A stretch of DNA of 64,000 bases from Gemmatimonadaceae bacterium (GTDB lineage: Bacteria > Gemmatimonadota > Gemmatimonadetes > Gemmatimonadales > Gemmatimonadaceae). A model generated the notes under the pieces. It was given only the letters and a program-made list of their open reading frames with translations, searched no databases and was not told where the DNA came from. Shown piece after piece: positions 8,493-17,193 of this stretch. Within the stretch, counting starts at the first letter, position 1, and every line of letters starts with the position of its first letter. The position numbers and the translations under genes were made by a program. The DNA lies in assembly GCA_025934775.1 (NCBI GenBank), contig JAICWO010000010.1, positions 150,847 to 214,846 on the forward strand, read 5' to 3'.

Positions 8493-8723
8493 TCACGCGA
8501 TCATGCCGGAGTCATCATCGTTCGAGCGGCCGCGACCACGGCCGCGCACGGCCTCGACGGCTTTCGCGCGCTCGTCGATCTCCGCCGGCGACATCGCGAG
8601 CGGCACTGGAATCTCGCTCGCCGGATCGCTGCCCGGCGTCTCGGATGCGCTCGCCGGCGCGCTGTTCACATCTTCCGGATCGAGAAAATCATCATCCCGG
8701 TTCACGTAACGATCGTTCCCCAT
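8493..8723 (-). CDS. Small acidic hypothetical protein
   Basis: A 76-residue protein beginning MGNDRYVNRDDDFLDP, rich in Asp, Glu, Ser and Pro and probably disordered, with a short basic stretch RGRGRGR near the end. The purine-rich GGAGGGGG just upstream of the ATG is a good ribosome-binding site and supports this start over an in-frame extension to 8900, which would overlap the aminotransferase gene. Function unknown. Confidence 0.55.
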   Translation of the reverse strand: MGNDRYVNRDDDFLDPEDVNSAPASASETPGSDPASEIPVPLAMSPAEIDERAKAVEAVRGRGRGRSNDDDSGMIA

Positions 8724-8754
8724 AGCCCCCTCCGCCCGTCGTGGTTGCCAGGCA

Positions 8755-10014
8755 TCAAGAGCACGTGTCGAGCCAGCCGATGCCCGCGGCCCGGAGACGG
8801 TCGATCGCCTTGCCGAGCACGAGCGGATCGGCGATGAGCGAGACGCGGAAGAAGCGCTCGCCGCCCGGACCGAACGCATTGCCGGGCGTGACGACGACAC
8901 CGGCGCGGTCGATCACGTGCCGCGTCCACTCCTGCGCGCCGAAGCCCGCCGGAATCGGCAGCCAGACGAACATCGTCGCGTGCGGCGGTTCGGCGGCCCA
9001 GCCGAGGGAGCGAAAGCCGTCGACCACGGCATCGCGACGCTCGGCGTAGCGCGCGACGACGGGGCGTTCGAGTTCTCGAATGTGATCGAGCGCGTACGCG
9101 GCGCCGGCCTGGATGGGGGCCGGGGTCCCGTAGCCCATGTTCGTGCGGACCGCGTGCAGTGCGTCGATCAGCTCGCGGCCCCCGGCGGCGAAGCCGATCC
9201 GCGAGCCGGCCATGTTGAAGGTCTTCGAGAATGAATGAAACTCGATGACGACGTCTTTCGCGCCCGGTACCTGGAGCGCGCTCGGCGCCGTGATGCCGTC
9301 GAACGTGAGCTCGCTGTAGGCGAGGTCCGAGATGAGCAGGATGCCGCGCTCGCGGCAGAGTGCGACCGCATCGCGGAAAAACTCGAGCGGTGCCACCGCG
9401 CCGGTCGGATTGTGCGGATAATTGAGCACCATGAGGCGCGCGGAGCGCAGGACGCCGCTCGGGATCTCGCGAAAATCCGGGAGAAAGCCGCGGTCGGCGC
9501 GGAGCGCCATAAGATGCGTCCGGCCGCCGACGAGCCCGGTCGCGCGCGCATGGACGGGGTAATAGATGTCGGGCACGAGCGAGACCGTGTTCTCGTCCGC
9601 GAAGGCGATCGTGGCTTGCGCAATTCCTTCTTTCGCGCCGCTCACACACAACACCTCGCGCGCGGCGTCCAGCTCGACACCGAAACGCCGGCGCATGAAG
9701 CCGGCCGCCGACTGGCGGAATTGCTCCGTGCCTCTGAACGGTGGATAGCCGTGGGTGCGCGGATCGGCGTATGCGGCGGCGATGGCGTCGATGATCGGCT
9801 TGGGCGTGGGCTGATCGGGGTTGCCCATGCCAAGATCGATGAGGTCGGCCCCCGCGGCCCGTGCTTCGGCCTTGAGCTCGTCCAGCCAGGCGAAAACGTA
9901 CGTCGGAAGGTCGGTGAGGCGACGCGTCGGGACTAAACGAGCCGTCGATTCGGTCTTGCTGACAGGCGTCCGGGTCGAGGTCGGCATCTCGTCGGGATGA
10001 GTGTGCGGGTTCAT
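8755..10014 (-). CDS. Class I PLP-dependent aminotransferase (DAP/alanine type)
   Basis: A 419-residue fold-type I aminotransferase. The PLP lysine lies in SFSKTFNMAGSR. Other landmarks are YPPFRGTEQFR, the NYPHNPTG motif that contacts the substrate and cofactor ring, and DLAYSELTFDG. The sequence resembles the LL-diaminopimelate or alanine/2-oxoglutarate aminotransferases rather than the aromatic group, but the exact amino donor is not decidable here. The start is either the ATG at 10014 or the one at 9987; the domain itself begins about 25 residues in. It is divergent from the ArsR-type gene. Confidence 0.9.
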   Translation of the reverse strand: MNPHTHPDEMPTSTRTPVSKTESTARLVPTRRLTDLPTYVFAWLDELKAEARAAGADLIDLGMGNPDQPTPKPIIDAIAAAYADPRTHGYPPFRGTEQFRQSAAGFMRRRFGVELDAAREVLCVSGAKEGIAQATIAFADENTVSLVPDIYYPVHARATGLVGGRTHLMALRADRGFLPDFREIPSGVLRSARLMVLNYPHNPTGAVAPLEFFRDAVALCRERGILLISDLAYSELTFDGITAPSALQVPGAKDVVIEFHSFSKTFNMAGSRIGFAAGGRELIDALHAVRTNMGYGTPAPIQAGAAYALDHIRELERPVVARYAERRDAVVDGFRSLGWAAEPPHATMFVWLPIPAGFGAQEWTRHVIDRAGVVVTPGNAFGPGGERFFRVSLIADPLVLGKAIDRLRAAGIGWLDTCS

Positions 10015-10196
10015 GAGGCCGCGCGGCCGCTGCCAGCGGCCGCGCGCGGGCCGCGGTCGCGGCCAGCGGAAGATATCCATGCGAGTGACGGGCCCGCGCG
10101 GCGCGTGGCGGCCGGCGAAAACGGCGCGAATCGGGCGGCGGGGGCGTTTACCAGGCTCTAACACGCCGGCCGGCCGCCTGGACTTGCATGGAACTC

Positions 10197-10231
10197 TTAG
10201 ACGATTATCTATCTATCATACTCCAGAGGGA
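10197..10231 (+). promoter_or_regulatory. AT-rich promoter/operator region before the ArsR gene
   Basis: An AT-rich stretch with TAT-CTA-TCTATCAT repeats (10205-10221) in an otherwise GC-rich divergent intergenic region, directly followed by the purine-rich AGAGGGAG at 10224-10231, a plausible ribosome-binding site for the GTG at 10244. ArsR-family repressors usually bind dyads in their own promoter, so this is the natural operator candidate (inference). Confidence 0.4.
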
Positions 10232-10243
10232 GCCAGAACGCCC

Positions 10244-10588
10244 GTGGACGCAGAGCAGTTCCAACGGATCGCGAAAGCGCTGGCCGATCCGCGACGGTTC
10301 GAGATTCTCGAGCACATCGCGCGGCAGGCGGAGGTCGGGTGCAGCCGGCTGTGTGACTGCTTTCCCGTCCGCCAGGCGACCATCTCGCATCATCTGAAGG
10401 AGCTGGCGAGCGCGGGGCTCGTGGAATCGCGCCGCGACGGACAGTTCGTGTACTATCGCACGCGGCCCGCGGTGTTCGAGGCCTACATGGCGGAGCTCAG
10501 GCGCCGGATGGGCGTGGATCTCGCGGCAGGGAACGGCCGACGGCCGCGCGCGGCGAGCAAGAAGCGTACGGCGGCAAAGCGCGGATGA
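10244..10588 (+). CDS. ArsR-family winged-helix regulator
   Basis: A 114-residue transcription repressor of the ArsR/SmtB family. The winged helix is clear: KALADPRRFEILEHI, the recognition helix region RQATISHHLKELASAGLV and the wing RRDGQFVYYR. Cysteines at about residues 33, 37 and 39 (CSRLCDC) sit in the helix where ArsR uses cysteines to sense arsenite or antimonite, though the spacing differs from the textbook CVC. The GTG at 10244 is favoured by the upstream purine run; longer in-frame starts cross the AT-rich control region. The C-terminal ~20 residues are basic. No arsenical efflux gene is adjacent. Confidence 0.85.
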   Translation: MDAEQFQRIAKALADPRRFEILEHIARQAEVGCSRLCDCFPVRQATISHHLKELASAGLVESRRDGQFVYYRTRPAVFEAYMAELRRRMGVDLAAGNGRRPRAASKKRTAAKRG

Positions 10589-10685
10589 GGCGCCGAGGAC
10601 GGCGTTCGACCCGCGAGACGTATAGATGGTTGTACAACTGGATGACTATCGGATCTGGCGCCGCGACGGGCGCTGGAGGTGAATG

Positions 10686-11558
10686 ATGTTCGCGACGAGC
10701 GATGATCGTGACCTGTTGGATCTCTACATCGACGAGCTGCGCGGCGAGCCCGTACTCACCGCACAGCAGCAGAAGGACCTTGCCCGGGCAATGCGCCGCG
10801 CGACGAACGACGAGGCGCGCGAGCGCGCGCGTTCGGAGCTGATCCGCGCCAACCTGCGCTTTGCCTTCTCGGTCGCCAAGCAATATCAGAATCGCGGCGT
10901 CCCACTCGGCGATCTCGTGAGCGAGGCCAACGCGGGACTGGTGCGGGCGGCGGACAAGTACGATCCGGACGTCGGCGTGAATTTCATCAGCTACGCCGTC
11001 TGGTGGATTCGCCAGGCGCTGCACTCGGCCGTGCAGCGGCAGGGGCGCACCGTCCAGGTGCCGCTGAATCGCGCGGCCGATCTGGCGCGCGTCTCGCGCG
11101 CGCAGGAAGTCCTGCGACAGAAGCTGTCGCGCGAGCCGTACGAGGACGAGATCGCGAGCGTCGCGAATCTGTCGCTCGACGTGACGCGCGGACTGGTCGC
11201 GCTGCTCCAGCCCACGCGTTCGCTCGACGAGCCGGCGTCGGCGATGGACGGCGGGCGTACGCTCGGCGAGACGCTGGTGCTCGATCGCGGCGAGGACGAG
11301 GACGTGCTGCCCGGCGGCGTCGAGAGCGACTCGCGCCGCGAGGCGATCGCGCGCGCGCTCGAGGTGCTGCCGCCGCGCGATCGGCGTGTGCTCGTGCTGT
11401 ACTTCGGCCTGGAGGGCAACCGGCCGATGACGCTGCAGGAGATCGCGCGCGAGCTCGGCGTCACGCGGGAGCGCGTGCGCCAACTGCGCGACCGCGCGCT
11501 GAAGCGGCTGCGCGAGAGCGACACGGCGGACGTGCTGCGCGACGGCATGGCCGCGTAA
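10686..11558 (+). CDS. Sigma-70 family RNA polymerase sigma factor (RpoD/RpoH-like)
   Basis: A 290-residue sigma factor with regions 1.2, 2, 3 and 4 in order. Region 2 includes [21 protein letters not shown], the -10-binding segment [20 protein letters not shown], and region 4 has the helix-turn-helix [18 protein letters not shown] for the -35 element. The large non-conserved region of the housekeeping factor is missing, so it is a group 2 or heat-shock-like alternative factor. GGAGGTGA at 10675-10682 is a near-perfect ribosome-binding site; its spacing favours the second of two tandem ATGs (10686) over 10683. It precedes msrA by 14 bases, consistent with a stress-response role (inference). 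Confidence 0.92.
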   Translation: MFATSDDRDLLDLYIDELRGEPVLTAQQQKDLARAMRRATNDEARERARSELIRANLRFAFSVAKQYQNRGVPLGDLVSEANAGLVRAADKYDPDVGVNFISYAVWWIRQALHSAVQRQGRTVQVPLNRAADLARVSRAQEVLRQKLSREPYEDEIASVANLSLDVTRGLVALLQPTRSLDEPASAMDGGRTLGETLVLDRGEDEDVLPGGVESDSRREAIARALEVLPPRDRRVLVLYFGLEGNRPMTLQEIARELGVTRERVRQLRDRALKRLRESDTADVLRDGMAA

Positions 11559-11572
11559 GCGGGAGCTTGCTC

Positions 11573-12112
11573 GTGGCAACGCACGAACTCGCGACGCTCG
11601 CCGGCGGCTGCTTCTGGTGCCTCGACGCGATCTTCCGACAGCTCAAGGGCGTCGTGAAGGTCGAGTCGGGGTACGCGGGCGGCCGCACGGCCAATCCGAG
11701 CTACCACGACGTGTGCGCCGGCACGACCGGCCACGCCGAAGTGGTGCAGGTCACGTTCGATCCATCAGAGATCTCATATCGAGATCTTCTCGGGGTGTTC
11801 TTCACCATTCACGACCCGACGACGCTCAACCGCCAGGGCGCGGACGCCGGCACGCAGTACCGTTCGGCGATCTTTCATCACACGCCGGAGCAGCGCGAGA
11901 CGGCGGAGCGGGTGATCGCCGAGCTCGATCGCGAGCACGTGTGGGACGCGCCGATCGTGACCGAGGTGAAGCCCTTCGACGCGTTCTACCCGGCGGAGCG
12001 CTACCACCAGGACTATTACGACGCGAACCCGGGGCAGCCGTACTGCCAGATCGTGATCGCGCCGAAGGTGGCGAAGTTCAGGAAGGCGTACCTGGACCGA
12101 TTAAGGGCGTAG
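11573..12112 (+). CDS. msrA: Peptide methionine sulfoxide reductase A
   Basis: A 179-residue MsrA, which reduces the S epimer of methionine sulfoxide in oxidised proteins. The catalytic cysteine is in [11 protein letters not shown] near residue 15, and the family segments [14 protein letters not shown]-like [17 protein letters not shown] and GTQYRSAIF follow in order. The start is GTG at 11573 with a purine-rich GCGGGAG upstream. It follows the sigma factor after 14 bases, so they probably form one operon. A heptad-repeat dyad lies directly downstream. Confidence 0.94.
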   Translation: MATHELATLAGGCFWCLDAIFRQLKGVVKVESGYAGGRTANPSYHDVCAGTTGHAEVVQVTFDPSEISYRDLLGVFFTIHDPTTLNRQGADAGTQYRSAIFHHTPEQRETAERVIAELDREHVWDAPIVTEVKPFDAFYPAERYHQDYYDANPGQPYCQIVIAPKVAKFRKAYLDRLRA

Positions 12113-12131
12113 CCCCTCAGCGCGGTCGTTA

Positions 12132-12225
12132 CGGTCGCGAGTCGTGAGTTGCGGGTTCGGTGTTGCGAGTTCTTGAAACATGAAACTCTAAACCCGCGTC
12201 CCATCACTCGAAACCATTGCGACCG
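12132..12225. repeat. Heptad-repeat dyad A
   Basis: Thirteen consecutive 7-base units between the convergent msrA and ABC transporter genes. The units of the left arm follow GnGTTnn (GAGTCGT, GAGTTGC, GGGTTCG, GTGTTGC, GAGTTCT); the right arm is the reverse complement of the same pattern (TGAAACT, CTAAACC, CGAAACC). The outermost units CGGTCGC (12132-12138) and GCGACCG (12219-12225) pair perfectly. Could act as a bidirectional terminator or a protein-binding array. Confidence 0.7.
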
Positions 12226-12243
12226 GCGCCGGAGGCCCACACG

Positions 12244-14037
12244 TCAGACCGCCGCCGCCATCGGCGTCCGGATCACCGCCTGCTCGCCGCGCCCCAATCT
12301 CCGCTCTCCCACCTGCTGGCGCCACATCGCGTAGTAGAGTCCCTTGAGCTCGAGCAGCTCCTCGTGCCGGCCGACTTCCACGATGCGGCCGCGCTCGAGG
12401 ACGTGAATGCGGTCGGCGTGCATCACGGTGGAGAGCCGGTGCGCGATGAGCACGGTGATCACGTTCGCGGTGGCGGAGATGTCGCGCATCGTGCGGGTGA
12501 TCTCCTCCTCGGTGAGCGAGTCGAGCGCCGACGTCGCTTCGTCGAACACGAGCAGGTGCGGATCGCGGAGCAGGGCGCGCGCGATCGAGAGGCGCTGCTT
12601 CTCGCCGCCGGAGAGCTTCATGCCGCCTTCGCCGATCACGCTGTCCAGCCCTTGCTCGGCGCGGCGCAGCAAGGTGTTCGCGGCCGCCTTGTAGAGCACG
12701 TTCAAGCAGTCATCGTCCGTCGCGTCAGGGCGAACGAAGAGCAGATTCTCACGGATCGATCCGGAGAAGAGCTGCGCATCCTGCGTCACGAGGCCGATGC
12801 GCTCGCGGAATCGGTCGAGATCGACGCGGCCGCTGTCGATTCCGTTGTAGAGCACGTGCCCGTATTTCGGCTGATACAGGCCGACGAGCAGCTTGACCAG
12901 CGTCGTCTTTCCCGCGCCCGACGGACCGACGAACGCCACGGTCTCGCCGCGTTGCACGGTGAACGACACGTCCTGGAGCGCCGGTCCGCTCGCCGTCTGG
13001 TGCGTGAACGAGACTCGATCGAAGTCGAGCACTCGCAAGTCCGGGACGGCTTCGGGCCGCGCCGGCTTTGGATCGATCGGCCTCTGCAGAATCTCGTCGA
13101 ACTGCTCGAGCGACGCCTCGGTCTCGCGGTACGTGTTGATCACGTTCCCGAGCTCTTGCAGAGGACCAAAGATGAAGAACGAGTAGATGAGCAGCGAGAA
13201 GAACTGCCCGACGGTGATCTGCTTGTCGAAGATCAAATAGAGCATCAGGAACAGGATCGACGTGCGGACGAAGTTCACGCACGTGCCCTGGATGAAGCTC
13301 AGGCTTCGAATGTACCGCACCTTCTTGAGCTCGAGCTTGAGAATCTTCTCCGTGGTTGCATTCAGGCGGTCGATTTCCTGCTCGGCGAGCCCGAGGCTCT
13401 TCACGAGCTCGATGTTGCGCAGCGATTCGGTCGTCGCGCCGGCGAGCGCGGTCGTTTCGGCGACGATCACTTTCTGGAGCGCCTTGATCCGGCGGCTGAG
13501 CAGGGAGCTGAGGCCGCCGAGGACTGGAATGGTGAGGAGGAAGGCGGGCGCGATCGCCCAGTGAATGCGCGACGCGTACACGACGACGAAGATCACGCCG
13601 ACGAACGTGGTGAACAGCACGTTCACGAACGCCGCGATGAACTTCTCGGTGTCGGCGCGCACCTTCTGGAGCTTGCCGAGCGTCTCGCCGCTCCGCTGAT
13701 CCTCGAAGACCTGGAAGGGCAGCGAGAGCGAATGGCGAATACCGTCGGAATAGAGCTGCGCGCCCAAGCGCTGCGTGACGACGTTGACGAAGTAGTCCTG
13801 GAAGTTCTTCGCGACGCGCGAGATGAAAGCGACCCCGACCGCCATGGCGAGGAGCAGCGCGACACCGCGGAAGAACTGCGCGTTCGAGAACCGGTCGTAC
13901 TTGGTCGCGTAGTCGTCGATCACGTGGCGGAAGATTGCCGGATCGAGTAACGAGAAGACCTGGTTGATCGTCGCCAGCAGCAGCGCGAGCGCAACGAGCG
14001 GCCAGTACGGACGGAGATACCGAGTGAGCAATCGCAT
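12244..14037 (-). CDS. ABC transporter, fused membrane and ATPase domains
   Basis: A 597-residue half-transporter of the exporter (MsbA/lipid A or multidrug) type. Residues 1-330 hold about six membrane segments starting LVALALLLATINQVF. The ATPase domain follows with Walker A GPSGAGKTT, the LSGGEKQR signature, Walker B LLVFDEATSALD and the H-loop IAHRLST. It works as a homo- or heterodimer. The substrate is not evident from sequence. The ATG at 14037 (MRLLTRYLRPYW) matches the family start; the frame continues upstream but without conserved sequence. Confidence 0.93.
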   Translation of the reverse strand: MRLLTRYLRPYWPLVALALLLATINQVFSLLDPAIFRHVIDDYATKYDRFSNAQFFRGVALLLAMAVGVAFISRVAKNFQDYFVNVVTQRLGAQLYSDGIRHSLSLPFQVFEDQRSGETLGKLQKVRADTEKFIAAFVNVLFTTFVGVIFVVVYASRIHWAIAPAFLLTIPVLGGLSSLLSRRIKALQKVIVAETTALAGATTESLRNIELVKSLGLAEQEIDRLNATTEKILKLELKKVRYIRSLSFIQGTCVNFVRTSILFLMLYLIFDKQITVGQFFSLLIYSFFIFGPLQELGNVINTYRETEASLEQFDEILQRPIDPKPARPEAVPDLRVLDFDRVSFTHQTASGPALQDVSFTVQRGETVAFVGPSGAGKTTLVKLLVGLYQPKYGHVLYNGIDSGRVDLDRFRERIGLVTQDAQLFSGSIRENLLFVRPDATDDDCLNVLYKAAANTLLRRAEQGLDSVIGEGGMKLSGGEKQRLSIARALLRDPHLLVFDEATSALDSLTEEEITRTMRDISATANVITVLIAHRLSTVMHADRIHVLERGRIVEVGRHEELLELKGLYYAMWRQQVGERRLGRGEQAVIRTPMAAAV

Positions 14038-14214
14038 GTCGGAATATCGGAGGGCGGGAAGGTCCGGACTGTCGAGCGGGTTGGGCTCGCTTGGCCCAAA
14101 CCGTGCTCTGGAACGATGCGCACACGGAACGGTATATTGCGCATCGTGCACGTGAACGGCCACTTCAGAGCTCTTTCATCAGCCGGTCGCCCGGCGTAAT
14201 TCGCCGTACCTGCC

Positions 14215-14763
14215 ATGCTTGTTCCACTCATTGCCGCGTTCTCACTCGCGATCACGCCGCGCGACACGACGACGCTCCCCATCGCGATCGAGACGCCGAC
14301 CGTCTCGCACACGCCGGTTGTCGGCATCAAGAGCGCGGTCATCGCCGACAGCGCCGTGGTAGAGAAAGCGAAGCACCGTCTCACGCTGTATCTCGAAGGC
14401 TCGGAGGTGCGTACGTACCAGATCGCGCTCGGCACGCAGCCACGAGGCGACAAGGTGCGCGCGGGCGATGGCCGGACACCCGAAGGGTTGTTCCACATCG
14501 ACGCGCACAATCCGAACAGCAAGTATTACAAGTCGCTGCACATCTCGTATCCCGATCCCGCGCACCTCGCGCGTGCCGAGGCGCTCGGCGTCTCACCCGG
14601 CGGCGACATCATGATTCACGGATTGCCGCCGGCATTTGCGAGTCTCGGTTCGACGCACACCAAGTGGGATTGGACGGAAGGCTGCATCGCGGTCACCGAC
14701 CAGCAGATCGACGAGATTTGGCGCGCACTGCCGGACGGCGCGCCGATTCTCATCAAGCCCTGA
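14215..14763 (+). CDS. L,D-transpeptidase (YkuD domain), secreted
   Basis: A 182-residue protein with a short hydrophobic N-terminus (LVPLIAAFSLAI) and a YkuD catalytic domain. The motif IMIHGLPP followed by DWTEGCIAVTD carries the catalytic histidine and the cysteine nucleophile that make 3-3 cross-links in peptidoglycan or anchor proteins to it. RLTLYLEGSEVRTYQIALG is the usual domain entry. It acts outside the inner membrane. The next small membrane gene starts nine bases after its stop. Confidence 0.9.
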   Translation: MLVPLIAAFSLAITPRDTTTLPIAIETPTVSHTPVVGIKSAVIADSAVVEKAKHRLTLYLEGSEVRTYQIALGTQPRGDKVRAGDGRTPEGLFHIDAHNPNSKYYKSLHISYPDPAHLARAEALGVSPGGDIMIHGLPPAFASLGSTHTKWDWTEGCIAVTDQQIDEIWRALPDGAPILIKP

Positions 14764-14771
14764 GCACGCGC

Positions 14772-14993
14772 GTGCGCGCGTCGGTTCTCCTGTGGAGCAC
14801 CCTCTCCGGGGCGATCATCGGGATCATCGTCGACGCGCTGCTGATCGGGCTCGCGCTCATCGTCAGCACAGTGCTCCCGCCGCTTCGCGCGCCCAATCGC
14901 TGGGTCGTCAGCGGCGCGGCAGTCGTTCTCGCGGCGATTCTCTTCGGACTGACCGTGCTTGGCTACTTCGAGGGCCGACTCAAGGCCGTATAG
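14772..14993 (+). CDS. Small two-helix membrane protein
   Basis: A 73-residue protein starting with GTG, with two hydrophobic segments: about residues 5-35 (LLWSTLSGAIIGIIVDALL...) and about 47-65 (VVSGAAVVLAAILFGLTVL). No family is recognised. It sits nine bases after the L,D-transpeptidase and is probably co-transcribed. The start is not certain because no clear ribosome-binding site precedes it. Confidence 0.55.
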   Translation: MRASVLLWSTLSGAIIGIIVDALLIGLALIVSTVLPPLRAPNRWVVSGAAVVLAAILFGLTVLGYFEGRLKAV

Positions 14994-15009
14994 CAAGGGT
15001 GAAAAAATG

Positions 15010-15040
15010 AAAGAGGGCCGAGCGATGCTCGGCCCTCTTT
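15010..15040 (-). terminator. Rho-independent terminator for tRNA-Asn
   Basis: A perfect 14-bp stem AAAGAGGGCCGAGC / GCTCGGCCCTCTTT with a 3-base loop. Read on the minus strand it lies just past the tRNA and is followed by a T-rich run (TTTCATTTTTTC). It may also stop plus-strand transcription from the small membrane gene. Confidence 0.8.
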
Positions 15041-15056
15041 CGTTTGTTGGAGATGA

Positions 15057-15129
15057 CTGGGGCGGATGGACTCGAACCATCAACTTCCCGGTTAACAGCC
15101 GGGCGGTCTGCCAGTTGACCTACGCCCCA
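15057..15129 (-). tRNA. tRNA-Asn (anticodon GTT)
   Basis: A 73-base cloverleaf on the minus strand. The acceptor stem is TGGGGCG / CGCCCCA with discriminator G, the D stem GGTC/GACC, the anticodon stem CCCGG/CCGGG around the loop CTGTTAA (anticodon GTT), a 5-base variable loop AAGTT and the T arm GATGG-TTCGAGT-CCATC. All stems pair fully. The CCA end is not encoded. A strong terminator follows. Confidence 0.96.
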
Positions 15130-15297
15130 CCGATGTGCACGACAGTATCGGCACGTGCAACACAAAACCCGCCGGTAATCTAGCGACCAGCCGGATCAGC
15201 GCCGGTCAAGCGAGCGCTCCGTCAACTTTGTGACGCACGGCACAGCTCGTACGTCACTTGGTTTGGCAGCGGGCACCCCTCGTCATTCGGAGGCGCT

Positions 15298-15882
15298 ATG
15301 AACGGTCGCTCCCTCGTCGTGTGCACGATCGTGGGAACGCTGGTGCTGTTCGTCTGGCAACTGCTGTCGAACACGTTGATCCCGTGGCACGCCGCCACAT
15401 ATCACCCATTCGCCGTCGACACGACGGCGGCGGTGGTGCGCGCCTTTCGCGTGCAGGCGCCCACGAACGGTGTCTATGCGAATCCGCATGGCATGGTGGT
15501 GATGATGAGCGCGACCCCTGACTACCTCGATCAGACGACGCTCATGGGAAAAATGCTGGGCCGGCAGGCGGCGATCGATCTCTTCGCTGCCGCGATCCTC
15601 TGTCTGCTCGCGGCCCGCGTCCGCGAGCAGCAGCCGGTCGCGGTGGCGGCGGTCGCCGCGTTCGGAGCGCTCGCGACGTCGGTGGTGGGAGAACTCGGCA
15701 ACTGGAACTGGTACGGCTTCGGAATTCCCTGGGCGCTGGTGAACATCGTCGATGTGACGGTTTCGTTTTTCCTCGCCGGCTTGGCGATCGCGTGGCTCGC
15801 GCGGCGCATGACCGGCGGAGCCATCGCCGGCGCTGTGGGCGGCGAGTATCGACCCGCGCGGGAGTCGGTGAGAACCGGCTGA
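15298..15882 (+). CDS. Membrane protein, four predicted helices
   Basis: A 194-residue integral membrane protein of unknown family. Hydrophobic segments are at about 6-28 (VVCTIVGTLVLFVWQLLSN), 90-105, 112-130 and 140-167. Between the first two lies an extracytoplasmic-type stretch with PTNGVYANPHGMVVMM. A GGAGG ribosome-binding site at 15287-15291 precedes the ATG. No catalytic motif is evident. A GC hairpin follows the gene. Confidence 0.75.
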   Translation: MNGRSLVVCTIVGTLVLFVWQLLSNTLIPWHAATYHPFAVDTTAAVVRAFRVQAPTNGVYANPHGMVVMMSATPDYLDQTTLMGKMLGRQAAIDLFAAAILCLLAARVREQQPVAVAAVAAFGALATSVVGELGNWNWYGFGIPWALVNIVDVTVSFFLAGLAIAWLARRMTGGAIAGAVGGEYRPARESVRTG

Positions 15883-15913
15883 TCGTTTACGCGTTAAGCG
15901 ATCGAATTCAGAT

Positions 15914-15947
15914 GCGGGGCCGCGCGCGCGGCCCCGCGTTCGTTTTC
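15914..15947 (+). terminator. GC-rich hairpin terminator
   Basis: A 24-base perfect palindrome of GCGGGGCCGCG and its complement (15914-15937) followed by GTTCGTTTT. It ends the membrane-protein gene; the T-run is short, so efficiency is uncertain. Confidence 0.65.
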
Positions 15948-16044
15948 AGTACGTCGTCTCGCACGCAGCAGCCGATACTCAGAGCAACTGTGTTACATCA
16001 GCGCAGCGCGATTGTCCTTGGAAGGAACAAATTCTTCAATCACA

Positions 16045-17193
16045 GTGCGTCGTAGCCTTCACGTTGATTTGATACGCGCGATTGCCGCGGTGGGGATTGC
16101 CGCGAGTAGCGCGGCATGCGGCAGCAATGGCTTCGCTGGTTTCCATGCCAGCTCGGACACGGTGTACGTCGGCGTGGCGGTCGGTCTGAGCTCGCCCGAA
16201 CGCTACGTGAACGTCTTCAAGGGCGTGCAGCTCGCCCTCGATCAGCTCAACGAGTCGCGCCCGGAGGGAGCGCCGCCGCTCGGCATGCGGCGCGCACCGT
16301 CGGACGCGAAGTCGCCGGTCGACGTCGCCGCGGCTTTTCGGGATGATCCGGCCGTGGTGGGCGTGGTGGGGCACACCGAGAGCGACCCGACGATCACCGC
16401 GGCGCCGCTCTATGATGACCGCAGCGACGGCGGCAAGCGCGCGCTCATCGCGATCTCGCCTACCGCCGCGAGTCGTGAGGTGACGCTGGCGAGCGATTGG
16501 ATTTTTCGCGTCTGCCCGGGCGTCGACCGGCAGGCGCAGATCCTCGCCAAGTACATGAGCGATTCGCTCGAGCTCGCGCACGTCGCGATCGTCTACCGCA
16601 ACGACGTCGCGGGCCGCGAATTCCTGCAGGCGTTCGTGCCGGCGATGTCGGCCGGGAAGGTCATCGAGCGGGATCCGTTCGTCGAAGAGATCGACGAATT
16701 CGATCTCTACGCGCGCCGCCTCGCGCGCTCCAAGCCCGATGGCGTGGTGGTCTACGCCAACAGCAACGACGTCCTCGAGATCAGTCGGGCGCTTCACGCG
16801 GCCGGGATCAATCCGATCATCGTGAGCACCAACGGGCCGAGCGCGCAGGACCTGCGCGATACCTCGGCGGCTCGCGCGTTCCACGGCTTGCGCTATCTCT
16901 CGCTGTACTCGCCGGCGCAGCAACTCACGCCGGCAAGTCCGCGGTTCGTTGGCGCGTACACGCGTGAATTCAACGCGGCGCCGGATCACTGGGCCGCGCT
17001 CAGCTACGATGCGGCGATGCTCATTGGCCGGGCGATGCAGGCGGTCGGGCCCGATCGCGCGGCCATCCGGGCGTGGGTCGCCAAGGTCGGACACGGCGCA
17101 CCCGCGTTCGACGGAGCGACGGGGGCGATCGCGTTCGACGATTCGCGGAATCCGGTGAACAAGCCGGCGATCGTCACCACGGTGACGCAATGA
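16045..17193 (+). CDS. Periplasmic binding lipoprotein (Leu/Ile/Val-type, Peripla_BP_6)
   Basis: A 382-residue type I periplasmic binding protein. With the GTG at 16045 the N-terminus is a lipoprotein signal ([15 protein letters not shown]) with the lipobox SAAC, so the mature protein is tethered to a membrane. The core shows the family pattern: [46 protein letters not shown], and [11 protein letters not shown]. The ligand is unknown. No ABC permease or ATPase gene is next to it; instead its stop overlaps the start of a chemoreceptor gene by ATGA, which suggests a sensory rather than an uptake role (inference). An upstream TTG at 16012 is a less likely start. Confidence 0.85.
   Translation: MRRSLHVDLIRAIAAVGIAASSAACGSNGFAGFHASSDTVYVGVAVGLSSPERYVNVFKGVQLALDQLNESRPEGAPPLGMRRAPSDAKSPVDVAAAFRDDPAVVGVVGHTESDPTITAAPLYDDRSDGGKRALIAISPTAASREVTLASDWIFRVCPGVDRQAQILAKYMSDSLELAHVAIVYRNDVAGREFLQAFVPAMSAGKVIERDPFVEEIDEFDLYARRLARSKPDGVVVYANSNDVLEISRALHAAGINPIIVSTNGPSAQDLRDTSAARAFHGLRYLSLYSPAQQLTPASPRFVGAYTREFNAAPDHWAALSYDAAMLIGRAMQAVGPDRAAIRAWVAKVGHGAPAFDGATGAIAFDDSRNPVNKPAIVTTVTQ

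Noticed and set aside
12217..13950. A 577-codon plus-strand frame
   Set aside because: Antisense to the ABC transporter with clear Walker motifs; the product has only charged low-complexity sequence.
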